From Pieris napi (lineage: Eukaryota > Arthropoda > Insecta > Lepidoptera > Pieridae), in assembly GCF_905475465.1 (NCBI RefSeq), contig NC_062252.1, positions 11,160,001 to 11,224,000 of the forward strand: 64,000 nucleotides of DNA. The letters are read 5' to 3'. The notes under the pieces are model-generated. The model ran no database searches, was not told the origin of the DNA, and saw only the letters and a list, made by a program, of their open reading frames with translations. This document shows positions 35,771 to 49,000 of this stretch, piece after piece. The first letter of the stretch is position 1, and every line of letters begins with the position of its first letter. The translations under genes were made by a program, and so were the position numbers.

Positions 35771-35830
35771 TTCATGATGTGACTCATTTAGCCATCTTCC
35801 GTCTTGACGCCACGTGTTCCGCCTACTTCC

Positions 35831-35970
35831 ATTTTAATTTTTTCTTTCGCATTTCAATTTTTTCTTTACCTTTTTAATTTTTTCTTTAGCATTTTAATTT
35901 TTTCTTTAGCATTTAAATTTTTTCTTTACCATATTAATTTTGTCTTTAGCATTTTAATTTTTTCTTTTGT
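35831..35970. repeat. Tandem repeat, 7 copies of a 20-bp unit
   Basis: Seven consecutive units like ATTTTAATTTTTTCTTTAGC with one to four changes each, exactly in register every 20 bases. Pyrimidine-rich on the plus strand. Confidence 0.9.
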
Positions 35971-36529
35971 CTGTATCTTTTGTCAACTCTCGTATTTTCT
36001 CTCTTCGTACTCTCATGTGACGTAATTTTTGGATTGCTTTAACGCCTAAACCTTTCTATTAAACTACTACATTCTAAACTACGAAAATGACAAGGACAAA
36101 ACATTTAATTGCAATATGTGACTTATAGAACGTTTATATAGTTATAATAAGTCTGTTTTAATTAATACTTTAATAACTTTTGTTATCTCAACTCGCAAAC
36201 GAGCAAAACTGTAAACAATTAATTATCTCGAATTGAAATCTAGCTTGAACGCGACATTAAAACAATTTTGATAAAATATCTCCGGGAACAATATTAAATT
36301 ATCTTAGAACATAAATCATTCCGAACTTATGGCGGGGCACCGTCGGAAATTCATTTGTATGTAAATATGAAGGTCGAATAACTACGCAAGTGCAGGCAAA
36401 TAGCGCGGTATGCATAGTAATCGGGATTACGGCCCTACTACGAAAACATGAATTAAAAGTCACTTGTATATCGAAATTTCTTTCTTGCTTCAGTGTTTTA
36501 CCAAAGGAACCTGAGCTTTTTGGACATAT

Positions 36530-36900
36530 TGTACTCGGAGGTGCCGATAACTTAGAGCAGGCCCCCTAGACAGATCCTCTACTCGCTGGACCGACCAAGT
36601 TATGGTCCTCTTCGGCTTGCCGTTATACAGAAGACAGATGGTCTAAAACAGTAACCGAATGGAATGGTCCAAAAGGAAAAGGCAACAAAGGCAGACGAAT
36701 AGAGCGATGGGCCGACGGATTCGAATAGGGTAGCTGGAAAAAATTGGATGACGATGGCACAAAATAAAATAGGCTGGAAAATGTTGGAGGAGGTCTTCTC
36801 CCGGCCAGGGGCGGCGACTCAGAGTAGTAAAATTTTTATTTATATCTATTTTTGTTAAATATATGTCAATAAGATGTGGATGAATAAAGGCTTATTATTA
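36530..36900 (+). repeat. RTE-like LINE 3' end with TTA tail
   Basis: Decayed C-terminus (RWADEFE, then WKK, W-related text) followed by GGGGCGGCGACTCAGAG and a TTATTATTATTATT tail, as in RTE-type elements. Confidence 0.65.
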
Positions 36901-37239
36901 TTATTTAGACTTGCCGATAGGAGAGAAAGATATGCAACACCAACACGATCATCAGTAATGAAGAACGCGACTAAAAAAGAAGAAATATCGAAATAATATT
37001 AAATAGATTTGGTAATTGTTTAACAGTTTTTTTTTTTTTTAAAGACAATTCACACCAATTCCAATCTTGGACCACAGAATAAGAACAAACACATAAAGAA
37101 AGCAGCTGTCTTTGATATAAGGTGTTAATTATACCTTGTTACATGATTTTAATAATGGTAAATAACTGCTAATGACTGATGAAAAGAAGGTCTAGTCAAG
37201 ACTTCATATTATATACATAATAAAAATTACATGCAAGTG

Positions 37240-37640
37240 AAGTGGTTTTACCTAGCATTATCGGGGGTTTGAAGGACAAAATCGCGGAAAAACGGTCCCA
37301 TTTGAAGAAGATGGAACTGCTGTTCCATCAAGACAATGCACCGTGTCAGAAATCAATAAATACGATCGCAAAATTCCATGAATTGGCCTTCGACTTATTT
37401 CCGCATCTACCGTATTCCCCAGATTTGATCCGCAGCGAATTTTTAATGTTCTTAGACCTCAAGAGAATGCTTGTTGGACAGAAATTTGGCGCCGATGAAG
37501 AAGTGCCGAAACTGATGCCTTTTTTTAAGCTAAAGACAAATCGTATAACCGCAAAAAATGTATGACCGATTTAACCGTTGTATCGCTCTCGAAGGAATAT
37601 TTAATAATGAAATTAAATTCTATCAAAAAACGATTCTTTT
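37240..37640 (+). pseudogene. Mariner transposase C-terminal fragment
   Basis: The open stretch to 37565 shows LLFHQDNAPCQKSI, LPYSPDLIRSEFLMFLDLKR (the DD34D region), then shifts frame. The N-terminal half and inverted ends are missing. Confidence 0.85.
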
Positions 37641-40445
37641 TTCTATGTTATGTAATCTTTTCGGCGCACTTAATATTGTCACTTAAATTATACTTGTAAG
37701 TCACAATCATATTTCATCCTTTATTATTACAGTTTGTCATTTATAGACACTGTGAGTCATGACTAATTTGTTCCGATAACAAATCCTTGATAATGAATAA
37801 TGAAATAGATGTAAAACTATTTTACTGCAAAAGCTTTAGGACCTCGAACCTCATTCTTCCACCATTACGTATTGTTTTAATATAAATGAATAATTTTAAT
37901 TTTTTAAAATGTTTACGAATTATATAATTTTGATTATTTTATTTTATTTTCATTAAATAATAAAAGTAATTATTTCTTCTGTATATAATATCATCATTAA
38001 TGAGTTCATATTCGCATTCCGTCCATTTAATCCTGCTCGAGAACTATTAGTAGCGATGTTTAGCGCCTGACAGACATCGTAGAAGTGGGACATTACAGCG
38101 AGGTATTGCATTTTCTATGATAACATGGCATTATGTGGCGAATACGTAATTTAATATTGCATATTTTATTCAGGAGCATTATTTGTCTCGAGGGAAATGA
38201 ACTGTCATATGCATTTTCTTTGTTATTGATTATATAGGAGAAATTTCTAAATGCATGACGTTTAAATCGAAAAAACATGGGTCTATGTGAGGAATATGGA
38301 ATTACAATTATTTTTTAAGACAATTACAAATCTAAAATTGGTACCTGTTATAAAGTTATGACTACTTCGGGAAATTATTCGATTACTTTCTGTGTGTATA
38401 AAAAAAAAACGTTTCCGTCGTATCGTAAACCTGTCGTCCTTCAATGCTCCTTTTTATTTATTTCTACGGCTGTCATAAATTATATACAACAAAATTAATT
38501 GTACCAAAGACGAAATACGTACAAAAAGTTTACAATATTTACCAAAGGAAAAATTTCTTATATACGTAATACCGTATTCGGCTGTGCTGTGTGATGGTGT
38601 GTACGTGGAGTGTGCTCATGATGAAGGTAAATGCTATGGATATTCTTGATACAAAAAGTTATTTTTGATAAAAAAAGACCAAGTTTTGACCGACTTGTAC
38701 CAAGTTTGACCAAGTTTTGGCATTGTAATGATAATTCCCTATTATTTGGAAACACTTAATTACACTATATTAAATGCAGTTTTAGCTTCTCTTTCTTTCA
38801 CATTGATTTAGTTTTTACTCTAATTTAACTAATGTGTGACTCTGCTTTAAAAAAGTAGCTTTCTCGGGAACTTTAGCATAGCGAGGGTTTGAGTTACCAA
38901 ACAGAACTATTAAATTTATTACAAGCCTTTATCAAAATTAAAACAAGCTTAATAAGTTATTTCATCAGTAATTGAAAATGTACACAGTTAATGCACTTAG
39001 CGAATAATATATCTCTTAAATTATATATGTACATCTAATTAACAGTAAGACCATCCGTTAATTATAGGAACCTGGGCTTTAAACAAGCTGACTATCATAC
39101 ACAAGAGCCTAATCCATTAGACCAGTAATATATCGATTGGTATTCGTTAGTCGTCTCGAGCTATGCGCTTAGTTAGCGTGGACTGCATACTAATTATTAT
39201 GATATAGATAAGCTTTAGGCTGAGTATAGACTAGCGATTTATGTTTTAATGTTTGGTTTTTGTTAATAAGAAATAAGGATAATGTCGTCGGTCACACAGC
39301 GAGGACTGACTTCGCCATACGCAATATGCAGGCAGACTACATGTACAATAAATTAAAAAGGCTGCTTAATATCTACCCACTCAACTTAATTTAAAAAAAA
39401 ATGTTAGAGGACTGGCTTCTGAACACACCTTACGCAGAGTTGAAGATACTGGGATTTGACATGTAGTTACACATTACACCCACACACTCACTCACATGCT
39501 CCCACACACTTCCCCTCATGCTCTCACAAAAAAATAGGTACAAGAAGTTGTTGTAAACATTTAAAAAAAATTCAAAATTGTAATTGGGAACCCAGGCACA
39601 GGTATTTTTACTTAAAAAGAATTGTAACATTGAAATAATACATAAACACATTTGTTTTAATAAAAGGCTTTTATAGGATCAAATGAAATGAAAATGAAAA
39701 ATCACTAAATAATTACATATAATGTATTTATTGAACACGCAATTTAGTACTTAAACTAAAGAACGGTTTTATTGTGTTAAAGAATAATTTCTAGATGTTT
39801 ATTGGCCCAAAAATTGAAGAATTGTTTTTTTATTTTTTTTTATTTTTATTATCTGGTCTGTTTATATTGCTCGCACTAGTTTACAACATTTGAATATTAC
39901 GACAAGAAGATTATGTATTATCAATTAAATAAACAAATTATATATTCTATAATTACCATAAAACGATTTCTATTAGCCTAAATGGTAATGTAAGAAAATA
40001 TCTGTTAGTAACAAGCTTAATTATAAATCAGATTACAATGAACACAAAACGCTAGACTTTCCTTTACTCTATAATCCACAACATAAGCTTCACCACCAAA
40101 ACTCACTATACAATCAATGTCACAAGTTTTCCTGGTTTTTTCAAGGTGCAATACTCAAAAGGAAAACAATAACAAACACATTTAGTTCGTAAACACACCT
40201 GACAACGCGAGACGTGTCGAATATTAATAACAAATTAAATCAAAAATGGAATTTAAAATTACTTTTCAATAGTGAGTTCCAAGTGTTGCGTCGTTTTAAA
40301 ATTGGAACGTATTTATCCATTCACAGGCAATTGTTTTTCAAAATTCGAATATAGAATCGCTGTTGAAATTATCTACTGTGCTTAAAGAAACGAAAATCCT
40401 ATGAATGTATGAAACTAAAAAACATTGGAATTGGAAAATTAGAAA
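37641..40445. other. Intergenic AT-rich DNA
   Basis: No supported gene. A CA-rich low-complexity stretch lies at about 39470-39530. Confidence 0.35.
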
Positions 40446-40706
40446 ATGTGGTGGCGTTACGCAATATTCTGTGTATTAGTGACATTGATATCGTTCGTGG
40501 TTATCCGTTGTGTGTTAATGTTATTCCGTCATTATCACGGAAGAGACGAAGAGTTCAAGAAATTCGGTGACAATATTTTAACTGAGCGTTTAGTCGAGGA
40601 AGAGACTAAAGGACGGACTATATCACCCAATTACCTACTTATACAAAGACTATTATACACAAATGTTAAGGATGCCGAAGTTTTTAAGGCTATTGATAGT
40701 AAATAA
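40446..40706 (+). CDS. Small hypothetical membrane protein
   Basis: An 86-codon ORF with a fair start context (AGAAAATG). Residues 4-28 form one hydrophobic segment (FCVLVTLISFVVIRCVLML), followed by a charged soluble tail with HGRDEEFKKFGDN and TERLVEEETKGR. The composition looks natural and an AATAAA overlaps the stop region (40705-40710). It stands alone between genes. It may be a single-exon gene or the last exon of a longer one. Function is not recognised. Confidence 0.45.
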   Translation: MWWRYAIFCVLVTLISFVVIRCVLMLFRHYHGRDEEFKKFGDNILTERLVEEETKGRTISPNYLLIQRLLYTNVKDAEVFKAIDSK

Positions 40707-40891
40707 TAAATAATTGTAATTATATTTTCTTTAGACTATACAACTTTACAAAATATGTTGGTGGTATGCGTTGTATGTCTGTTTGTTTTATTTTAAATAT
40801 ATGTTGATATTTAACTGACTAAATGGTAGTTATTTAATAGACTTAAGTTATCAACGATAGACTATATATTTTATAATTAAAATACAATGTC

Positions 40892-40941
40892 AACAACTCA
40901 TTAAAAATAATTATTCATAAAATTATTTTTAATGAGTTGTT
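40892..40941. repeat. Perfect 21-bp hairpin followed by T run
   Basis: Arms 40892-40912 (AACAACTCATTAAAAATAAT…) and 40921-40941 are exact reverse complements with an 8-nt loop; T11 or so follows. It lies 185 bp after the small ORF. Confidence 0.85.
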
Positions 40942-40999
40942 TTTTTTTTTTTGATGAAAAATTTAAAAAAAGTATTTAGTATACAGCGTCAATTAATAC

Positions 41000-43600
41000 C
41001 AGCTATTTTTGGCTTGAAATAATGTCCAATTATTTCAAAGAGTCCAAAGATTCTCAAAGACAAGGAGTTTTCTAGAAAATATATATCTGGAATGTCATGT
41101 ATCAAGTGTGTGTGAAGACTCCTAAACGATGGGTCATAGACAAACCCATGCGTCATTAGTCAACTGTAATCATAGTCCATTCACAAGACGTATGCTATTA
41201 ACAATAGTTACAATAGTTTTTCCAAACAAGGCAGGAATATTCCATTCCAGATTTTATATTGAATTTAATAATCTACGCCGTACCAAGCTCTACTTAATGA
41301 AAATATTCTTTATCGAAGCTCATGGTTATATATTTAGCCACACTGAGTCATATGTTCCTACGAAAACTAGTTTATAAGTTGACGCACATATTTTGTAGCG
41401 ATTATCTTGAGGAAACTTAATGTAGCGGCGAGAGAGTCCACTTTGTCGCGTCATTTAATTTTTTGCCGTTATAATACGTTTTGCTTCATAGCCAGGTCCG
41501 TAGCTATGTTTACAGGGGCCCTGATTTTATAGTGATTGTGTTGCCATAGATTTTTGTTAATAAGTGTAATGTATGGCTTCGCCCCGTTTCTTAAATATAT
41601 ACTTTTGATCATACTTTAAAGGTGTTTTTTATTTCATCTTAATCTCACTTTTGAAGCTTATAAACATTTTAGGCCTAGTTAACTGGGCGCAAAGTGAAGA
41701 GTTGATTTTTACCACCGTTATAATAATGGATATTAGTATTTCAGATACATTTACACTTAAACACATTTATATTTATATCATCATATTTTTCCCGCCTTTC
41801 CTATCTGCACCTGTCTGTTCTGTGCCACTCTCTGTCAGGTACCACCTGCTGATTCCTTAATTTGGTCTATCCATCTTCTAAATTGTCTTCCTCTTTTGCG
41901 TTTATTGCGTTTGGGTATTTCTGTTCCTCTTGCCTTAGCCCTGCCCATTTGCACTTAAGGCTATTTATTTTATTATAAAGATTGTAGTTAATATTTTTTC
42001 GCCAAGATGCTGACTATAAACAGGGTTGAATATAAAGTAATGGCATAAATCCAAATTACATTTAAAAAAATAAATTGGAGGTACTTTTAGTAAAATTAGT
42101 TATCATCAGTTTAAGGAGTATGTTTACTAGAATTTGTTTTAAAACGTAATCCTTCCACAATTAAACGCGTTTCAGACTACCATTTTCCTTACTTTTCCTT
42201 TTTTCGACACTATCTGGAACCAGCCTATACAAGTATTTGAAAGTAATTCTAGGATCCTTGAAAACCCTTTTTATTTCCTGCAGTGTACCCATGAACGACG
42301 ATATTACTTAAAAATAGGAGGGCCTCTGCAAAAAAATCTATATAAAAAGCAATCATTGTTCAATTTATCGTCGGACCTATGTTTAGTTGAGCCCGTCCCC
42401 GTAAACTCATTCTGGATATCTTTACACGCACGCGTTAACATTACCACGGTGTCGGAATAAAGGCTGTATAGGAGTGGCTTACGTATAACAAGGGATGTGG
42501 GCTCGATTCTCAGCACTAATGAGGTTTTGATAAATGTCGTTCCGGAAATATTTTTTACAAATGATCTTGTTTTAATAGCTTACAAATCTTATGCAGCATG
42601 CATATGATGCATGAAGTGCGTTCTTTGTTAAGGTATATTTTCATGCTAAAAGTTATAAACTCAATTCTGTATACATTTAGTAAAATAGACTTGGTGCATA
42701 GTATAGCGCAATGAACCGAAAATGTATAAAGAAATATCCTTGAGTAGTTTTTTTTTTTTTGAGAAAGATTTACAGCTTATAACTAACATCCTTACTAAAT
42801 ATAAAGTTATTTTTACACATACAAATCTTTACATATAAATAAATACTTAATAATTAAATCGATTGGTAACAATGAAATCATTTTAATCCAACTATCTTTA
42901 TCTATCAAAAAAAGCAATAAACTAACTAAAATTAGTTGAGGAACACTTAGGGTAGTATAACTTATACACTTCTAAAAACTCACAATATTGTGTTAGTGAC
43001 GCACATACACTAAGTCACTTTCGTAATACAGAATAGGAATAATATATTTCATGATATAATAATCGAAAGATATATATCATGAAATTAATTTTCTAAATGA
43101 ATAATAAATAGTAACAGATCCAATTTTCCCGCCTCACTAATCCCATGACCAACAAAGCTACTTAGGGTGTCGGGAACCAATATCCGGGTGTGTCTGTGTG
43201 ACAGGAAACAGAGACAGATAGAACTTCCTCTTAATATCCGGTTATTGGACAATAGTGTTGCTTAAGGAAATAACGTGTTCTCAATTTGAATTTGAGGATG
43301 TCGCCTTGTGCAAACTCATTGAGATTCACGAAGGCTCTTGACTTTGCAGACTTTACAGTGACTATACAGTACAACACCTCTGCCTTAAGTTTGTGAATTT
43401 ATTTAACGTATAAGCGAAAGTTATTGTTTAATAAGTTAAACTTTCAAGCGACTATCGTTGCAAGGTGTGAAAGAAAATTTACATAGACGTCGTTACAATA
43501 TTATTTTTGGTTTTAATTATGATTTCATACATTATTTCTTACTGCAAATAGCTTTAACACAATGCATAAAAATGCCATTATGGCAAATATAACTAAGCAT
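41000..43600. other. Intergenic AT-rich DNA
   Basis: No supported gene. A 13-bp inverted pair (ATTTCATGATATA at 43046 and its complement at 43073) and a possible SINE head near 42475-42520 are the only structures noted. Confidence 0.35.
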
Positions 43601-43609
43601 AGGTTAACT

Positions 43610-43757
43610 GGAATAGGCTTCCGGAAAGTGTGATCAGTGCACCATCTGTAAACACCTTTAAAAATAGACTGGATAAGTTTCTCCAAATCCCTTAATACAC
43701 ACGCATCAGCTTATTAAAAGCTGCCAGTGTGTTAAGTAAATAATAATAATAATAATA
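43610..43757 (+). repeat. LINE 3' end with TAA tail
   Basis: Encodes NRLPESVISAPSVNTFKNRL, the C-terminus of a non-LTR reverse transcriptase, then a TAATAATAATAATAA tail. Confidence 0.8.
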
Positions 43758-43799
43758 GGTTTAGTAGTATATTTCGTATGTTTATATGTAGTAAAAAAC

Positions 43800-45190
43800 T
43801 TTTAATCTAACTTTAAGAGACTTGAAATTATATTAACAAGTATTATCAAAATAATACTAATAATCTTAAGTAAGTCTTATTATTAGAATAAAGATATCAT
43901 GGATCACCATTCACAATATTTAGGTAAATCAGGAAGAGCCTGATCCAATGTGACAGTTTTAAAGATGTATAGAATAACGCATTCGATTCCAATGCACATG
44001 GGAGACCAAATTACTTGTCGTATAAAAATAAAAGCTTTTACAGTTTTGTCGCTGTCCTATTAGAAATGTCTGGAATTCCACTTATATTAGATTCCGGCCG
44101 TAAGAGCTTGAATGTATTTATACATAACGACAAAAATTAACAGTCGTATCGGATTGTAAGCGAATGTTATTTTGTGTGTGTGTATTTGAAGAAAATTAAC
44201 ATGTATTATATTGTCAGCAATAACAATAAATAAACTTAAATGGATATGGGCGGAAAACGTGGTAAGAAGAACAGAAAAGTATTGAACTAGTGCCCAAGCT
44301 ACAATGAACGCAAGAGAGGAAGACACTATAGTAGGTAGATAGACCAAATTACAATGCAGAGAGGGAAGTTCTTTGCCGAAAACCAGCACATATATACATA
44401 AAAAGAATGAGATGATAGAAATGTACATGTGTTTAAGTGTAAAAGTATCTGAAATAAAAGGCTATTATTATTAAAATGTCAGTACCAAGCTTAGTACCAA
44501 ATGAAAGACTCTTTTATGCATTTAAAAAAGGTACACAACAACAAACAAAAGTTGCAAACACTTCATGGTTTGTACTTAATTGCTAACTAACAAAATATTA
44601 AACATCTAATTAAAACACACTAGTTCACGCTAGAGATGAGATGTATTTAATAAAAGTTTGTATTGTGTTTGCAGTTTAATCTAAATATTAAGTAATCGTA
44701 TAAAAATATCAAATTTTAGCCAACATCGTTTCGTGTCATATAAAGCGTATCTAATACGACACGATGGATTTTTCTCAACCGTATTTGCACGAGGAATTTG
44801 AATTGGAAAAACGTATTTTATTCTTCTATTCAGTTAATTTAATACATTGATTACCTTTAAGATAATCTTCTTATTGTGAATAGGGTGTAAATAATAGTTA
44901 AATATTCAAGTAGATCGCGATACTTTATCAGATGTAATTATATGTTTACTAGTATAGTTAATATGAAAATGTACATGCCTTAATGACATTTAACCATTAT
45001 TGTAGCGACAGCTAAAATATGTGGCTAATAGTGCAATGACGTGATTTATGTACAGCATGTTAGGTACGTTTTAACTAAATTTATTTCATTATAAGTTGCA
45101 ATTTTAGATAAAGGGTTTTTATACAATTACCAAAAAACCTTTTGGTATACAATTAATCTTCTTTACGTACGTTTTTGAATCACATTATAT
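43800..45190. other. Intergenic AT-rich DNA
   Basis: No supported gene; a 113-codon minus ORF at 44087-44428 is hydrophobic, AT-driven and without context. Confidence 0.35.
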
Positions 45191-45204
45191 TACCCCATAT
45201 TCTT

Positions 45205-45650
45205 CACATGTAGTCGAGAAAACTATTAGGCTAAGCAAGCGGGGAATGGGAGCTCCCAGAATCGCGAGTCATGTCTGGAATCGGATTAACAATGTGTTAC
45301 AGTATCTCGACATGGGCTACTGAAGCCGGTGAGCTGACGAGTCAGAATTTAGACTGGTCATATCAAATCATCCTTGGTCCACAACATTTATCGCCACCAC
45401 TCGCCGAGAATGACAAGTGTGAAACAGATACGTAAACATGGGGAGAAATTGGCTGTGCCAAAGATCAATCTGGAACTGTTTCGCAAAACACCTTTTGTAT
45501 GGCAATTAAAATTTACAATACCAAAAGAATTAATAGATCTTCCGAGTAGAGTCTTTAAAAAGCGACTTAGTGTATTACTTTTGGAAAAAAAATACTTTTC
45601 AATAAATGATTATTTGCGTGAGACACTGTAATTGATATAAATTTAATAAA
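45205..45650 (+). repeat. LINE reverse transcriptase C-terminal fragment
   Basis: Open for 85 codons (45374-45631). ELIDLPSRVFKKRLSVLLL and KYFSINDYLRE match the end of lepidopteran non-LTR polyproteins; upstream there are stops. Confidence 0.65.
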
Positions 45651-45964
45651 GTATCATATGTACGATACAGATAATATAAGAATTGACTTTGACTTATAAT
45701 GTAAAATGTAAAATTCCTTAAGACAAATTTGCGCGCCATTGTGTGTGGCAGAATATGCGAATGATTTACGATTGTACCACCTTAACATTCTTGTACCATA
45801 TTCTTGCAATAAATAAATTATTATTATTATAAAACTAGAATATAGGTATAGAGTAATATATGTACTACAAAGAAATTCACAACACCTGAATATTAAGTAC
45901 ATCGTTAAAAGAAAATTGTTTTATAGAAACCAGATTCAAGTCAAGCTAGTTTAAAATCCAAATT

Positions 45965-45970
45965 CTTTAT
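45965..45970 (-). terminator. Poly(A) signal of the cuticular-type gene
   Basis: AATAAA on the minus strand, 95 bp after the stop codon at 46065, the first canonical signal in a short 3' UTR. Confidence 0.6.
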
Positions 45971-46064
45971 TAAGGTATTAAAGAAAACAAAAAAAAATAA
46001 CAAAACCAATTTAATATGTACACTTAAAAACTAAATAACAATATAAAATAGTCAACAATTAAAA

Positions 46065-49000
46065 TCAACGAATCTTGTGGGAGCCCTTTTTAGTATGAAT
46101 AATAGTTTCATACACTGGTACCTTAAATGGTATTGGTTTTTCAACAGGTACAATAATGTGTTTGATAACTTCAAAGGGTACTTTCTTAATCTTGGGCACG
46201 TGCACTGTCCTTTCCACGGGATACGGTACGGATTTTTCCACCGGAATCGAAACTTCCTTAATAATTGGTATCACAACCGCTTTTGGTACCGGCACCTGGA
46301 TTGGAATCGGATGTGGCACCGGTATAAGTATTGGTTGGTTGATTTTGAACTCAACGTTCTTTGGTATGGGGACAATAACTTCTTTGTAATGCTTAATTGG
46401 TTCTGGATTCTCCTCCTCGACGTGTTGGTGGACTGGATAGGATTGTGGCTCGAAATTGTGACCACCGAAATGAGAATAGTCTGATGCATCACTGCTGAAA
46501 TCGTGTCCCGGGTACTCGCTGGGTTGCAACTGTAATTTAAGATACATATATAGTTATAAAGTCTTAACTGACGGAATTCAAAAACTAAATTTTTTATCTG
46601 CTTCCAGATTCCTAGCGATTTTTAGTTTCATATATCTTATTATATGAGTATACAATACATCCCTAACATCATTTAAAACTCTTCTACATAAAAATTTCTT
46701 AACCATATCCTGCTTAATCGTGACTTTTGTAATTCTTGTATTTCTTAATTTTGACTATTTAATTAATTTTTTTTTTATTATTTTAGATTAAGGTTCTATA
46801 ATTTTTTTTATAAAATTTGATTATGCACTTCCTGCACTTTACCCATCATATTTCTTTTTTTGTTTTTTCCTTACTATGCTTGCCTGGAAAAGATCGCTTG
46901 TTAGCGATAAGACCGCCCGTTGCATCCCAATGTACTAGATGGGTACCTAATAGTCCTATCATATTCTTATAATAAGTTTAATTTAAATCGACCTGCGATC
47001 TCACAAATTTTTAAATTAAAAACCTTCAAGTTCCATATTGTGTAAAGTTCGAAAAAAATTATAAAATTAATTCATTCTCACGAAACCTTTCGCGCCTTTA
47101 TACCGATTAAATAAATGTCCACCGCCACAGACAAAATATTTTTTCTTTTTCGCATTCGATAACCATTGTCCGATTACACAAGCGTTATGAAAAGAATTGT
47201 GTAATAAAACTGAATAAAACACGGCGGTGGAAGTAATTTTATATCGTTTAAAATCGAGGTTGAATCGTTTTAGTTCTTTTGTATTTTACGTACGTCTATT
47301 GTAATGTTATTTGATATTATTAAAAGTGTTAGTTCATTTCCTAGCTTAAGAAACCGTGACGAGCATGAATTCGAACTGAAATAAAGATCGCCGTTGTTAA
47401 AGCTGTATTGAAGATTCGATTGATAAAAATTTATCTGGTATAAAATAATAATCTGGTTTAGTCAATGGAAGATTACTTTTTTTAATATTTAACTATCATG
47501 ACGTTAGAAAACTGAACAGAGTTTTATAAACCTCTTGAATATCGTAAGTATCACAACGAAACACTGATTATAAATTGAATTATTTTTAAATATAATGTAG
47601 ATATTTGAATTAGTAATAAACATACATAGCTCAATGTTTATTTTGTCACACTTTCCCTGGCTCTATATGCGAAGAACGAATAGTATTTGCTCCGTACGTT
47701 TCTAGCCTCAGAGTCATAGACTCTATGTCTTGTGAATATTATTTCTTAAATTCTTGTGGGAAATAAATATTCAACGAAGTTACCTGCTGGTCCTGTTGCT
47801 GTTTCAAAAACGTCTCCAAGTTGTTGTAAGGCACCCATTGCTGTGACGCTGCGAAGCAAAGTGACAAACCGCCACACAATATCTGCAACACATGTGTTAT
47901 GTTGAAACTTTAATCATGAAGAATAATATTTTACTTGTCATTTAATCATCCCAAAATATATCGCGTATAATAAGTCTCTATCTAACCAAGTCCAGGCCAA
48001 CCAGTATATCGCTTATTTCTTTAAAAGCATTCCTTTACATTGTGGTACGAATAAAATAGTTTCATACAGTCGTATTTCACAAAACGGGTAAATATTACCG
48101 TAATACATACACTTCAAGCGCTTTGTATCTCTTTTATCATGTCATATACTTTGTAAAACAATATTTAAATTAATTCTTTGTGCCTCTTTATAAACACCAT
48201 CAGTGATAATTCGTGATTTTCAAATCAAATTTTCATAAGTACTATATACTGTCATTTATCTATAGAATATTCCTACGAGATGTTAGGTAATTATTAGATA
48301 AATTATCTACGACTTACACTCGTACGATCTACGATTTTGATTATGCAATTAAGGTGCTCAGCGGTTATGCGATGACCAAAACCGAACATTTGTGAATTAT
48401 CTATATATATGTATATCTAAATATCTCCATAAAATAGTTATTCCAAAATCGGTATTACTGAGTCATAATAATTCAGGACGACAAAGTTATCGTTGAGAAA
48501 ATGGCTGTAAGTGGGAATCACTTCGTATTTTATATATTTTACGAAAAACCAAGTTTAGTTTAGCCTAGTTGGCATCTCATAGATGACTATAAAACATTCA
48601 CTATGAGTCCGAAAACTATTAATCTCTCTCGTTTACGTTAAATCTTAATATATATAAATTACGTGTCACGTTGTTTGTCCGCTATGGACGCCTAAACTAC
48701 TGAACCGATTTCAATCAAATTTGCACACCGTGTGCGGTTTGATCTAACTTAAAAGAAAGGATAGCTTACATCTCAATATATACCCGCAATATTATTTTAT
48801 TGCAAATTATTTGTTAATTATTTGATAGTCACAATTCTAACAGATTGCGCTGTGTTGAAAGTACTTGGTACTTGGTTTCACATAAGCTACAATTTAATGG
48901 CATAACCATTAACCACCAATAAAGCATGGTGGTCACCATGACTGGTGTTCTCCTACCGTTTCCCTTAAATAGTTTACTACTATGTAATATGTATAACAAA

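Noticed and set aside
35831..35970. CRISPR array
   Set aside because: Units are contiguous without spacers, and the DNA is eukaryotic.
35804..36025. Phe/Ile-rich 73-codon ORF
   Set aside because: It is a translation of the 20-bp pyrimidine-rich tandem repeat, whose unit length is not a multiple of three.
46077..46492. Overlapping plus and minus ORFs of 73-135 codons
   Set aside because: They are other-frame shadows of exon 3 of the cuticular-type gene; the minus frame with P/V repeats has the splice support.
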